From Paenibacillus glycanilyticus NBRC 16618 (lineage in GTDB: Bacteria; Bacillota; Bacilli; Paenibacillales; Paenibacillaceae), in assembly GCF_004000805.1 (NCBI RefSeq), contig NZ_BILY01000033.1, positions 1-64,000 of the forward strand: a stretch of DNA of 64,000 nt. Direction: 5' to 3'. Each line of letters opens with the position of its first letter. The first letter of the stretch is position 1. This document shows, piece by piece, positions 27,762 to 37,162 of the stretch. The notes below the pieces were generated by a model. It was given only the letters and a program-made list of their open reading frames with translations. It was not told the origin of the DNA and ran no database searches. A program made the position numbers and the translations under genes.

Positions 27762-29563
27762 CTTGTCCGCACCTCCTCCCATTTGTGTATAGCGGGTATC
27801 CGGACGAGGACCGTCGTTCCCGCACCGGCTTGCGATTGCACGCTGATTCCGTAATTCTCGCCAAAATTAAGCTGAAGCCGTTCGTGAACGTTCCGGTAGC
27901 CTCCGCGGTGAACCAATTTTTCGTCTTGTTCTCCCGCTGCCTTGGATTCCATGTCCCCAAGATCCATCCCGACCCCGTTATCCTCGATCTCAAAACAAAT
28001 ATCGGTTCGTTCCATATACCCTCTCACGATAAGCTGCCGTTGTCCTTCTCCCTTGCGTTCCAGGCCATGGAATATCGCATTTTCGATGAGCGGCTGCAAA
28101 ATAAGCTTGATGGTCTTGTATTCGTAAAGCTCCTCTTCGAGCTCGTACCGGACCTCCATCCGGTCCCCTTGCCTGATTTGCTGAATGTATAAATAATTCC
28201 GGACCATCTCCAGCTCCTCCCCGATCGGGATAAGCTCGTCCTGCTTCGAAATGGATTGCTTGAGCAGCTTCACCAGCGCCACGATAACCGAATCAATCGT
28301 CTCCGGCCTGTGCTTCACGAGCATAAACCGGATCGAGGCCAGCGTATTGTACAGGAAATGCGGGTTGATCTGCGATTGCAGCGCCTGGAGCTCCGCATGT
28401 CTTTTGCGCTCCTGCTCCAGCCGGATATTTTCCAGCAGCTCCTGAATCCGTTCGAGCATGCGGTTGAACTTTCTCGTCAAATGCCCGATTTCATCCTCCG
28501 AGTTAACGGGAAGACGGACCGACAAATCGCCAAGCTCCACCCGCCCAAAATGGTTATACAATCTTTTGATGGGAACGGCAAGGCGCCTCGCCATGAAATA
28601 AGAGGATGCGTACGCAAGCAGCACAACTCCCGCAAAAACCAGAATAACGATCGTCTGGAGCTGGTTGATGCTGGACAATACCGTCGCCGTAGGCGTGTAC
28701 GAAATCAGCTTCCAATTCGTCTTGCCGATCGTCTGGAACGAGATGAGCTGCTCCTTTCCGCCTTCCTCCGCCCTGAAATAACCGGAATCGTAATCCCGGA
28801 TTTTATAATAATACGGCCGGCTGGCCAGCGACTCGCGAATCTGGTCTTTATGGCCGGAGGAGATGATTCTTCCGTTTGCGTCTACGATCTCGATCTCCTG
28901 CGCTTTATCGAGCGCGCTGCTGTATAAGTCGTTAAGCGAGCTTTCGTCGACGCTGACCGCTACAATGCCCGTAGGTGAACCGCTTTCAAACCGCTTGCTG
29001 ATCCTTACGCCGTAGAAGGCGGCCCCCCGGTCTACACCCGTCAGCTCCGGCATCGGCTCGGTTACCCAGATAATCTGGCCTTGACCGTAGACGGCAGCGC
29101 GGTACCACTCCTTGTCCGAATACGAGCTGACCGGCTGAGACAACGTCTCCTCCATGCCGTTGCCCGGAAATTCAAAGCCGTTAAGGCCTCTCAACAGTAC
29201 TTGAAAGCTGATCCGGTTAAACGAATAAATGGAATTGGACAGCATCTGATCGAAGGAAGCCCTCTGCATGGCATATTCGTAGCTGCTTGGATCAAAGGCT
29301 TGCGTAAACGCGTGGTTCACCTCGGTGCTGAGGAAGAACTGGTTCGACACCGCGATAATGTCATCCAGCATCCGGTCGGTCTTGTCCGCAATCTGTCCCA
29401 GCGTCTTCAAGTTCGACTGGCTGACCTGCGAGGTGATGGAATCCTTGGAGATCTGCAGCGAGATCGTCCCGAACAATCCCAGCGGTATAATAATCAGCAC
29501 CAGCGAAGCGATCAGAAACTTATTTTGCACGCTGCTTTTCCGAATGAACCAGTTCCATACCAT
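27758..29563 (-). CDS. Sensor histidine kinase, YesM type
   Basis: 601 residues from the Met of MVWNWFIRKSSVQNKF, which has GGGGGAG ahead; the frame remains open to 29695 but that part lies in the upstream repeat element. Helix 1 about residues 15-35, extracellular Cache-like sensor (includes YYYKIRDYDSGYF), helix 2 (IVILVFAGVVLLAYASSY), HAMP, H-box LQSQINPHFLYNTL, N-box QPLIENAIFHGL and DNGVGMD. Pairs with the overlapping regulator gene. Confidence 0.9.
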   Translation of the reverse strand: MVWNWFIRKSSVQNKFLIASLVLIIIPLGLFGTISLQISKDSITSQVSQSNLKTLGQIADKTDRMLDDIIAVSNQFFLSTEVNHAFTQAFDPSSYEYAMQRASFDQMLSNSIYSFNRISFQVLLRGLNGFEFPGNGMEETLSQPVSSYSDKEWYRAAVYGQGQIIWVTEPMPELTGVDRGAAFYGVRISKRFESGSPTGIVAVSVDESSLNDLYSSALDKAQEIEIVDANGRIISSGHKDQIRESLASRPYYYKIRDYDSGYFRAEEGGKEQLISFQTIGKTNWKLISYTPTATVLSSINQLQTIVILVFAGVVLLAYASSYFMARRLAVPIKRLYNHFGRVELGDLSVRLPVNSEDEIGHLTRKFNRMLERIQELLENIRLEQERKRHAELQALQSQINPHFLYNTLASIRFMLVKHRPETIDSVIVALVKLLKQSISKQDELIPIGEELEMVRNYLYIQQIRQGDRMEVRYELEEELYEYKTIKLILQPLIENAIFHGLERKGEGQRQLIVRGYMERTDICFEIEDNGVGMDLGDMESKAAGEQDEKLVHRGGYRNVHERLQLNFGENYGISVQSQAGAGTTVLVRIPAIHKWEEVRTR

Positions 29564-29632
29564 GTGAAGCTCCCCCGTCATTATCCGTAAGTCGTTTAAA
29601 TAACCAATACTATAACATAAAAAGAGTTGGTT

Positions 29633-29905
29633 GTTGCGGGTAACTGGTTTTGGCGCTGGGGAGGGTGTTACTTCGCTATGGCTGGCACTACGCAAGTGAA
29701 TGCTCTTTCGACCGCTGTTGTTTTCAAAGTTTCCGATTCTAATTTGGTTTAAGGTTAAACTTTGAAAACAAAGGCGGACTACAAGCTTTCTGCAAGAAAG
29801 CTACTTCGGAAGCATTAACTCCGCTTCTCAAAAGCATTCACTTGCTCCGTGCCGGCCCGCTCCGTCCGGTTTCCTGCGCCCTTACGGGCGTTACGCCGCA
29901 AAGAA
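29633..29905. repeat. Structured intergenic repeat, copy 1
   Basis: No gene. Outer inverted arms at 29684-29704 and 29833-29853 match at 18 of 21 positions. An inner perfect 15-bp stem (29718-29732 with 29757-29771) encloses a 24-base loop. The flanks GTTGCGGGTAACTG, GCAAGTGAATG, GCTGTTGTTT and AAACAAAGGC recur in copy 2 at 42504-42720, but the inner stem there has a different sequence that is still self-complementary. Confidence 0.75.
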
Positions 29906-29930
29906 CCCTGCTCTTTTTACGAGCGGGGGA

Positions 29931-29964
29931 CGAAAAAAACCGCCTCTACTAATGAGAGGCGGTT
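29931..29964 (-). terminator. Terminator after the beta-glucan locus binding-protein gene
   Basis: AACCGCCTCT and AGAGGCGGTT pair perfectly around seven bases; the minus strand continues with a run of T. Confidence 0.88.
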
Positions 29965-29977
29965 CGGATACTTATTA

Positions 29978-31702
29978 TTATTTTGTTCCGCCGCTGACGG
30001 ATTGGTACCACTCGTTAACTTCCTGGGTGATTTTATCGCCGCCGGAGGATTTCCACTTCTCCACGAATTTGTCGAAGGAATCAACCGGAGCTTTGCCGTA
30101 GATGATTTGCGAGAAGGTGTCCTTCTCCATCTTGCCCAGAATATCGTTGCTTGTCTGCATCGTCTTGGTCGGAGCGCCCGTGAACATTTGAGGCAGAACC
30201 GAATCCTTCTGCTCCTGTACAATTTTAGCTGCTTCCAGCATTGGCTGCGGTGTGCTCATCTTCAGCTTCTTCTCGAATGGAGTAGTCGCTTCTTCGCCGT
30301 TCGCCAGCTTCGAGAGCACTTGCATGTTCAGGCTTGGAATACGAGCGCCGTCAAAAGTCAGCGTATATTTCTCAGGTGCGTAACCGCCCGTGCTTGCCGC
30401 GTCCGTCTTCACCTGGCCGTCTACCGTAACCCAGTCGTAACCCTCGGCAAGACCGTTCTCGAACTCTCCGCCAACCTGCGGATTCGCGTATTGCTCGAAC
30501 AGGTAATTCTGGTAAGCGAAGAACGCTTCCGGATGCTCCATTTCGGCATTAATCAAGACTACGCCGTTCGAGTTCGATGTACCGTGACGTCCCACTTTGC
30601 CGTCTGGTCCCGCTGGCAGCGGATAAGCTTTGTACTGCGCGTCTTTATTGTTCTTCTTCACGTCTTCCAGCGGCCATGCCGGCATCCAGTGAGGACCAAC
30701 AACGATACCCGCTTTGCCCGCCGTGAAGTCTTCCGCCGCTTTCGTCTCGTCATAGAGACCCGCTTCGGTTGGCAGATAGCCTTTGCTCATCCAGCTTTGA
30801 AGCGTGGCCAGCGCCTTCTTGGAGCCTTCGGTTACGGAGCCGTATTCGAGCTTGCCGTCCGCGGTTTTGTTCCATTGGTTAGGCATTGTGCCGTAAGCGC
30901 CAAAGATCCAGCCCGCGTCCGACATCCATGTATTAATCCAGTTCTTGAAGCCGATTGCGAGACCGTAAGTATCCTTCTTGCCGTTACCGTCCGGATCCTG
31001 GTTCGTGAAGGCATCCATCACTTTTTCGAGATCATCCAACGTTTTTGGCGCCGACAGTCCAAGCTTCTGCATCCAGTCTTCACGGATCCACATGACAGGG
31101 TCGCCATTGTAAGCGTAATCCAGAATCGGAATGCCAATTCGCTTGCCGTCCTCCATGTACGGATACCATACGGTTGGATCCTCGTTCATCGCATCCTTCC
31201 ATACCTGGCTCGCATATTTGTCGAACAGCTCGCCTGCATCAACGAAGCGGCCGGAATCAATCAGCTCTCTTACCAGCGTGAAGTCACCGCGGTACGAAAT
31301 AATATCCGGCATTTTTTCGTTTGTTGCCAGAGACAAGCGAAGCTTCGTTTCAAAGGCATTGTTCGTGGAAGGAGCAATCCACTGATTCTTGAGCTGAATG
31401 CCGAATTTATCAAGCGCCCATTTCGTATGAACGTTATTGTCCTGGTCTTCGCCCGATTTGAATTTGACATCCGGGCCCCAAGGACGCAAATAGGTAACGG
31501 TAATCGGAGGATCGTATTTGACGTCTTTCGCTTCCGAGCCTGCATTCGTATTTTCCGCAGAAGCCGTGTTGCTTGGCTCTTTGCTCGCATTGGCATTGTC
31601 CGGTGCATTGTTATTGTTGCCGCATGCGCTCGTAATCGCCGTAAGGGAGATCACTCCCGCGAGTACCATGGTCGGCAGCAACTTTCTCTTTTGTTCTTTC
31701 AA
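29978..31702 (-). CDS. Extracellular sugar-binding lipoprotein (LplA type)
   Basis: 574 residues, the large LplA-like class that works with LplB/LplC permeases. Signal peptide with lipobox ITSAC, then an Asn/Ser/Ala linker and the body (TVTYLRPWGPDVKF, ADVMWIREDWMQKLGL-like segment, GIVVGPHWMPAWPL). The start is TTG at 31702 with GGGGGA eight bases ahead. It is transcribed separately, downstream of the lichenase terminator, but its promoter shares an 18-bp element with the permease promoter at 39075-39124, tying it to the same regulon. Ligand probably beta-1,3- or mixed-linkage gluco-oligosaccharides. Confidence 0.9.
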   Translation of the reverse strand: MKEQKRKLLPTMVLAGVISLTAITSACGNNNNAPDNANASKEPSNTASAENTNAGSEAKDVKYDPPITVTYLRPWGPDVKFKSGEDQDNNVHTKWALDKFGIQLKNQWIAPSTNNAFETKLRLSLATNEKMPDIISYRGDFTLVRELIDSGRFVDAGELFDKYASQVWKDAMNEDPTVWYPYMEDGKRIGIPILDYAYNGDPVMWIREDWMQKLGLSAPKTLDDLEKVMDAFTNQDPDGNGKKDTYGLAIGFKNWINTWMSDAGWIFGAYGTMPNQWNKTADGKLEYGSVTEGSKKALATLQSWMSKGYLPTEAGLYDETKAAEDFTAGKAGIVVGPHWMPAWPLEDVKKNNKDAQYKAYPLPAGPDGKVGRHGTSNSNGVVLINAEMEHPEAFFAYQNYLFEQYANPQVGGEFENGLAEGYDWVTVDGQVKTDAASTGGYAPEKYTLTFDGARIPSLNMQVLSKLANGEEATTPFEKKLKMSTPQPMLEAAKIVQEQKDSVLPQMFTGAPTKTMQTSNDILGKMEKDTFSQIIYGKAPVDSFDKFVEKWKSSGGDKITQEVNEWYQSVSGGTK

Positions 31703-31742
31703 CTGCGTTTCCCCCAGTGCAATGTATTAGCTTACAGGACTT

Positions 31743-31792
31743 ATAATAAGGAGTTGGACTACCCCGTTCTATACTAAGATTGCAACATCGAT
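31743..31792 (-). promoter_or_regulatory. Promoter and shared operator of the beta-glucan binding-protein gene
   Basis: TAAGATTGCAACATCGAT at 31775-31792 (plus strand) matches the element at 39107-39124 at 16 of 18 positions. A minus-strand -10, TATTAT (31743-31748), is 27 bp away, the same distance as in the permease promoter. Confidence 0.55.
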
Positions 31793-31943
31793 TGCACTTC
31801 TTTAGGATGTTGGAAATTGAATATGCACCCTTAAAATTTTACTGTAACGGGCTATGCCATGCCAGTTGAAATATATCCCCTGAGGGGCTATTTGATCTCT
31901 CGCTCCCTCTCGCCCGCCTATAGCAAATAGAGCTCGACCGAAA

Positions 31944-31982
31944 CAAGAAAAAAACAACGGTACAGGTTCCCCCGTACCGTTG
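31944..31982 (-). terminator. Terminator after the lichenase gene
   Basis: CAACGGTAC and GTACCGTTG pair perfectly; the minus strand continues with seven T residues. It ends the permease-laminarinase-lichenase operon. Confidence 0.88.
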
Positions 31983-31990
31983 ACGCAAAA

Positions 31991-32704
31991 CTAGTTGCTC
32001 GTATATTTCATCCAATCGTACTCGGCATAAAGCGGATTGGCGCCATTGTAGGCTCCGAGCCAGCTGTCGACTCCCTTGCCGTTCCAGATGTTCATCATGA
32101 TTTTGCCCGGATTGGTTGGGATGTTGGAGGTTGCCGTATGCTTCAGTACGCCGTCCACATACCATTTGATAGACCCGGCTTGCCAGTTAAACGCGTAAGT
32201 ATGGAAGCCTTGCGACGCATCAAAGCCAAGATCAACGATTTTCTCATGGCCGCCTACGCCATTAGTGTAATAGTTAAACTGAACCTTGGTGGTATCTTTG
32301 CCGAGGAACTCGATATCGATCTCATCCCAAGGCGTACCGTCAGACGGACCGGTATACGTGAAGAAGGAAGATACGATGCCCGTGTTTTTCGCCGGCTTCA
32401 TGCTGACCTCGTACAGACCGTAACCGTATTTGTTGACGGAACGGTACTCGGCGCAGTCAAACACGTTGTAGGCGGAGCTGGTCAAGCCCAGCTTCAAATG
32501 CCCGTCGCTCGTAAAGCTTACGTTGTTCGCCCGCCAGGTACAGTTGAACATGCCGCCGTTCGAGTAGCCGTCCGCCTTCTGCCAGGTAGCGGGATTATAA
32601 TACGTCAGAGGCTCCCAAAATTCCGTAGCCCCGTAAGAGCTTGAGACAAACAACATCGATACAATCGCCGAACCGGCCATAAGAAGGGATGCTTTCTTTT
32701 TCAT
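31991..32704 (-). CDS. bglS: GH16 lichenase (endo-beta-1,3-1,4-glucanase)
   Basis: Secreted enzyme that cuts mixed-linkage beta-glucan. 237 residues, the usual size: signal peptide about 1-25, then a single GH16 jelly roll. The active site DEIDIEFLG has both catalytic Glu and the central Asp, in the spacing of lichenases. NGGMFNCTWRANNV and CAEYRS hold the two Cys that usually form a disulfide. GGAGG precedes the ATG. Lies 93 bp after the large GH16 gene and is the last gene of that operon. Confidence 0.95.
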   Translation of the reverse strand: MKKKASLLMAGSAIVSMLFVSSSYGATEFWEPLTYYNPATWQKADGYSNGGMFNCTWRANNVSFTSDGHLKLGLTSSAYNVFDCAEYRSVNKYGYGLYEVSMKPAKNTGIVSSFFTYTGPSDGTPWDEIDIEFLGKDTTKVQFNYYTNGVGGHEKIVDLGFDASQGFHTYAFNWQAGSIKWYVDGVLKHTATSNIPTNPGKIMMNIWNGKGVDSWLGAYNGANPLYAEYDWMKYTSN

Positions 32705-32797
32705 AGAACACCTCCGGATTTTATCATGCCTTGGAATTGCCTGCCGCCTTCGCTTATCCCCTCCCCCAGCACCAAGCTTTCGATCTATACAATGGCG

Positions 32798-35700
32798 TTA
32801 AATCGGCCCCAGATTGACCAAGCTAACGTCCGAGATCGTAATCGTCGCGTTACCGGCGTTGCCGCCCGCAATATTGCCCATATCGAAGGAGATGCGGGAC
32901 GTATTATACCCCTGATCGGTCACGTCAAAGGTGAACGTAAAGGTCTGCTCCTCTTCCGTCAAATCCACCTGCTGGCCGTAATAGCCATGCCAAGCATAGC
33001 CTGCCGGCACATCTACCCATCCGATGCCAAGACCCAGCTTCCTTGCCGTGCTTGCTTTCGCTTTGAAGCTAAATGCATACTTGCTTCCCTGCTGAATAGC
33101 AAAGCCCTCTTGAATAACCTGGCGGTCCCAAGGGTTATCGCCGACCGCGCCGATCGAAGCCTCCAGCTTTCCGTTGTTAGCCCCGATCGTAAGCTCGCCC
33201 GGTGCCGTCGTATAAGAGAACCACCCCGCGAGGCCGTTCGCGAAATTGCCGTTTTGCAGCAGATTGACGTTCGCAGGCTGGCCGCCGCTCTCCGCGGAAG
33301 CATTAACCTCGTACAGCAGCACGTTATCGAACGTTACCGAATGCTCGCCTAGAGCGCCCGCCGGATTGCCCAGCCCGAACACCAGCACGGACGAAGGATC
33401 GGAATCGCTGGCCATTGCAAAAGAATACGCGTAATGCTTGCGGTCTGCGGAAAGCTGGGCAGTATCCTCCAAATATTTGGCGAAATCGCCGCTGCTTTGC
33501 GAGACAACAACCTGCACGGCTTTCTCGCTAGTAGCGGAAGCATCAAATTCCAGCCTGTAAGTCTTGCCCTTCTCGATCGTTAATTGGCCTTGCTGAAGCG
33601 TATCGTCCCACCAATTCGCGCTTGTGCCCGGGAGCGTCGCAACCAGGCTTCCCCCATCCGAGCGGCTCATCGTCGCCGAACCTCCCGCACTTAGATTCCA
33701 GCCGTTAAGATCCGTATCGAATCCGCCGTTCTGAACCAGGTTAGGCGACAGGTCTACCCAAAGCGTGTTATAGTCGTAGCCCTGGAATTCCACATAATAG
33801 TCATGTCCGGCTGCCAGCGCGGCAGGATTCATATAGACGGTTTGATAAGTCTGCCAGCCGCCGGTATTGCCGAGTTCATAACTCGACTGCGAGACGACGG
33901 TACCATTCTCGTCTTTGATCCGCAGGCGGACTTGCGACTGCTCCTTACCGCTTGCCACTCTGGCCGAGAATTGATATTCACCGGAACGAGTTACGCCGAT
34001 TTTGTACTTGAGCGTATCGCCTTCATCCATGTAGGCGACGTTTTTGCCGCCTTCGCTTGCATTTTCGAGCTGCAGCCCCTGCATCTCCCATGCGTTTGCC
34101 GCCGGAATATGCGTATAGCCCGCTACCGTCATCGGCTCTCCGCGCTTCACCAGCCGGACGTTGTCTACATAGACCGTACCGCTCTCGCCGCCGAACAGCA
34201 GCTTTAGCTCGGCTTCTGCCGTATCCGCGCCGCCCCCCAATACCGCTTCCAGCGAGTAGGCTTGCAGCGTGGTGCCCAGCGATATGGTATTGCCGCCTGG
34301 GTATGAAGCGGAATGATCGCCGGCCAGTTCAACCTTCATACTCCGCGGCGCATCGGCCTTGGCCTCAAAAGTAATGCCGTATTCGCTGTTCCCTGCAAGA
34401 GCCAGCTTCGGCTGGGAGACCGTTACGGCTTCCGCATCCGCTCCTCCGTCTACAACATTAACGACTAACTGCCGCTCATAAATCGGAAACGCAAGGAAGT
34501 TATTCACGCTGACCGCGGCTTCCGCACCCGGAGCAACGGACTTGGTCCAAAAAGCCAGCCGGTCTTTCCCTTGGTCAAACGTACCGTTGTAGATCAGATT
34601 GCCGTCCGCCAGCGCTGCCCGTTCACCCGGCACCTCCGGCTGAGGGGACGCATCGCCGATCTCAACCAGCTTCACGTTTGCGATATAGACGGTCGTCGCG
34701 TTCTTCCCGAGGTTAAACTCGAATCTCGCGTTGTTGTCGGTGCTCTCCAGCATGTCGAACGTATATTCATAAGACTGCCATTCGGTCGTCAGATTGCCGT
34801 ATTGCTCGCCGGAGTAATTTTTCCAGTTCTTCTCGAACTGATTCACCTTCGACATTATCGTGCGGGCCTCGTCGGCCTTCGCCTCATACGTGACCTTATA
34901 CTTTTTACCCTTCTGCAAAAACACCGGTATTTGGGTCAGCTGAACGGAGTAAATCTCCGTACCTGCGTTATCGATTGCGATTTTTGCCGCTTTTCCTTTG
35001 GAAGCATCGTCCACGACGGCCACTTGGCCTGAGCCGCCGGCGTTAAGAAGGAACTGCCAATCCTGCGGCACACCGTTTGCATCCGTTGACTGCGTAAACT
35101 TTTCGTTATACAGCAGATTGCCGTCAGCCTGCGGTTCGCGCTTAGGGGATGGCTCCGGCGGATTGCCCGTTACATCCTTCCAGCTGTCCAAATTCTTGTA
35201 TTCATACACCCTTACGAAGTCGACATTCATCTGATCGGCCGTAAAGTCGCCGTTTGGCGAACCAGGCCAATCACCGCCTATCGCCAGGTTCAAAATCAGA
35301 TAGAACGGGCGGTCAAACGGCGCGGGATACGTATAATAGTCCGGCTGCCCCGGCCCTTTGGTTTTCCAGTCGCTCACTTCTTGGTAGAGCTGGCCGTCTA
35401 CATAGAATCGAATGACGCCAGGGAGCCATTCCAGTTGAAAATCGTGGTAATCGTCGGCAAAGCTCTTGCCCTCCGGCAGAACATAGCTGCCTTGTTCGGA
35501 CCCATGCGAGCCGTCAGGCTGAACGCTGTCGTAATGAAGGGTGCCAAAGACGCGGTTCTTGTTCGCTCCGCCAATCAGCTCCATCAGATCAATCTCGCCG
35601 GAAGCCGGCCAGCCCCCGTAATGGGCTTCGTCGGTTGGCATCATCCAAATCGCCGGCCACATGCCCTGCTGAACGGGAAGCTTGGCGCGGACAACAACCT

Positions 35701-37099
35701 TGCCGTAGGTCCAGTCGCCTTTTTCTTTGGAGATAAGCTTCGCGGAGGTGTATTGGCTTCCTTTATGCTCTTCCTTCTTGGCTTTAAGGCTCAGGACGCT
35801 GCGGTCGCCATCCCGTTCAATAACCGCATTATCCGGCTTGTAGTACTCAAGCTCGTTATTGTAAACAACGCCGGTATCTTGAACCGTCCACTTGCTTGAA
35901 TCAATCGTTGATTGGTTGAATTCGTCATTCCATACGAGCTTCCACTCGTTATCCGCTATCGTTGTCGGCGGTACGGGCTTCTCCCCGGACGTAGCCGGCG
36001 GGTTGGTTGCAGGAGGATTGGTTGTTCCCGCGGAACCCGTACCCAGGGTGGTTGTCGTGCCTGCCGGCACGGCTTTGTCATTCACCGTTACGCCGCCCGA
36101 CTGGACCTGAAGACTTCCTACGCGGCTGTCCGCCGACCATTCGAAGTCCGTCGGATGCTGGATAAGGACCTGATCCGCCGTCGTTCCGTTTGAGAAAACA
36201 ACGCGAACCGGACCGCCTGGCTTGTTGATAAGCACATCCTTCAGCTTGGCACCGTCAAAAACAACCGAATGGCTTCCGCCGCCCTTAACAACCGTCTTGC
36301 CTGTAACGGTAACGCCCTTGAGCGTCACATCGCCTTCTTTAATCCCTTCTGCAAGCAGCAGGCTTCCGTGCACCGCCGTACGGTCGACGGTAACATCCGT
36401 GGAGCGAATGATGAGGTTGCCTTCCACTTGCGCAGCGTCGTACTTGCCCGGCTTAGCAACCAAATCCCCGATCATGCCGGACAAAAGCACGGCCGACTCG
36501 GCGCGCGTAATCGGTGACTTCGGCTGAAGCTTACCGTTATAGCCTTTTAAGTATTTTTCGTCCGTTAGGTAAGTAAGCGCTTTCTTTGCGTATCCGGAAA
36601 CATCCGCCAAATCCTTAAACTGCTGAAGCTGCGCATCGGTTTCCAAGCCCGTCGAGAGCTCGAACGCCCGGTCAATCATAACCGCTGCATCTTCCCGCGT
36701 TATGCTGGCGCTTGGAGCAAAATGCTTTGCGTCCACGCCTTGAACAATGCCGGAACCGCTTGCTCTCTTTACCGCGTCGGAATACCACGCATCAGGTGCC
36801 ACATCCTGAAATCCGGCTGCTTCTTGTCCGGCGAATCCGAATATGCGGTCCAGCATGGCAATAAATTCTGCACGGCTGATTGGCGAGCCTGGCTTAAACG
36901 CACCGTTTTCGTAACCGCTTACAACTCCAAACGAAGCCATGCGATTGACGGCGGCTTCCGCCCAATGTCCTTGGAGATCCTTAAACGAAGTTGCCGCAGC
37001 CGCTTCCGAGGCATGAATCGCTGTCCCTCCAACAAGCGGGCTAAGAGTGGCTGCCAGCAGACTGCAGGCCGTTAATTGCGATAATCTCTTTTTTAACAT
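32798..37099 (-). CDS. S-layer-anchored GH16 laminarinase with multiple carbohydrate-binding modules
   Basis: 1433 residues. Signal peptide (about 1-33); three SLH domains (about 35-205; FKDLQGHWAEAAVNRMASFG is the first); a beta-rich spacer (about 210-340); a Thr/Pro linker; GH16 domain (about 380-645) with catalytic GEIDLMELIGG and the WPAIWMMP substrate-cleft motif of beta-1,3-glucanases; two CBM4/9-type modules (about 665-965); a CBM6-like module (about 970-1100); two more CBM4/9-type modules (about 1105-1433). GGGAGG precedes the ATG. SLH at the N-terminus here, against the C-terminus in the GH87 protein. It should release laminari-oligosaccharides at the cell surface for the importer encoded upstream in the same operon. 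Confidence 0.93.
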   Translation of the reverse strand: MLKKRLSQLTACSLLAATLSPLVGGTAIHASEAAAATSFKDLQGHWAEAAVNRMASFGVVSGYENGAFKPGSPISRAEFIAMLDRIFGFAGQEAAGFQDVAPDAWYSDAVKRASGSGIVQGVDAKHFAPSASITREDAAVMIDRAFELSTGLETDAQLQQFKDLADVSGYAKKALTYLTDEKYLKGYNGKLQPKSPITRAESAVLLSGMIGDLVAKPGKYDAAQVEGNLIIRSTDVTVDRTAVHGSLLLAEGIKEGDVTLKGVTVTGKTVVKGGGSHSVVFDGAKLKDVLINKPGGPVRVVFSNGTTADQVLIQHPTDFEWSADSRVGSLQVQSGGVTVNDKAVPAGTTTTLGTGSAGTTNPPATNPPATSGEKPVPPTTIADNEWKLVWNDEFNQSTIDSSKWTVQDTGVVYNNELEYYKPDNAVIERDGDRSVLSLKAKKEEHKGSQYTSAKLISKEKGDWTYGKVVVRAKLPVQQGMWPAIWMMPTDEAHYGGWPASGEIDLMELIGGANKNRVFGTLHYDSVQPDGSHGSEQGSYVLPEGKSFADDYHDFQLEWLPGVIRFYVDGQLYQEVSDWKTKGPGQPDYYTYPAPFDRPFYLILNLAIGGDWPGSPNGDFTADQMNVDFVRVYEYKNLDSWKDVTGNPPEPSPKREPQADGNLLYNEKFTQSTDANGVPQDWQFLLNAGGSGQVAVVDDASKGKAAKIAIDNAGTEIYSVQLTQIPVFLQKGKKYKVTYEAKADEARTIMSKVNQFEKNWKNYSGEQYGNLTTEWQSYEYTFDMLESTDNNARFEFNLGKNATTVYIANVKLVEIGDASPQPEVPGERAALADGNLIYNGTFDQGKDRLAFWTKSVAPGAEAAVSVNNFLAFPIYERQLVVNVVDGGADAEAVTVSQPKLALAGNSEYGITFEAKADAPRSMKVELAGDHSASYPGGNTISLGTTLQAYSLEAVLGGGADTAEAELKLLFGGESGTVYVDNVRLVKRGEPMTVAGYTHIPAANAWEMQGLQLENASEGGKNVAYMDEGDTLKYKIGVTRSGEYQFSARVASGKEQSQVRLRIKDENGTVVSQSSYELGNTGGWQTYQTVYMNPAALAAGHDYYVEFQGYDYNTLWVDLSPNLVQNGGFDTDLNGWNLSAGGSATMSRSDGGSLVATLPGTSANWWDDTLQQGQLTIEKGKTYRLEFDASATSEKAVQVVVSQSSGDFAKYLEDTAQLSADRKHYAYSFAMASDSDPSSVLVFGLGNPAGALGEHSVTFDNVLLYEVNASAESGGQPANVNLLQNGNFANGLAGWFSYTTAPGELTIGANNGKLEASIGAVGDNPWDRQVIQEGFAIQQGSKYAFSFKAKASTARKLGLGIGWVDVPAGYAWHGYYGQQVDLTEEEQTFTFTFDVTDQGYNTSRISFDMGNIAGGNAGNATITISDVSLVNLGPI

Positions 37100-37162
37100 A
37101 GTTACCTCCCAAATGGTTTACATGATCGGGGCCGCATCAAGCGGCCCCTCCTTTGCCTATCG

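Noticed and set aside
29849..31777. 642-codon plus-strand frame opposite the binding-protein gene
   Set aside because: It mirrors the LplA-type gene, its product is Arg/His/Leu-rich without any recognisable domain, and it starts inside the structured repeat.
31775..31805. 21-bp direct repeat in the beta-glucan binding-protein promoter like those in the other loci
   Set aside because: Only a 12-bp spaced GATTGCA repeat is present; the 21-bp position does not match, so only the shared 18-bp element is reported.
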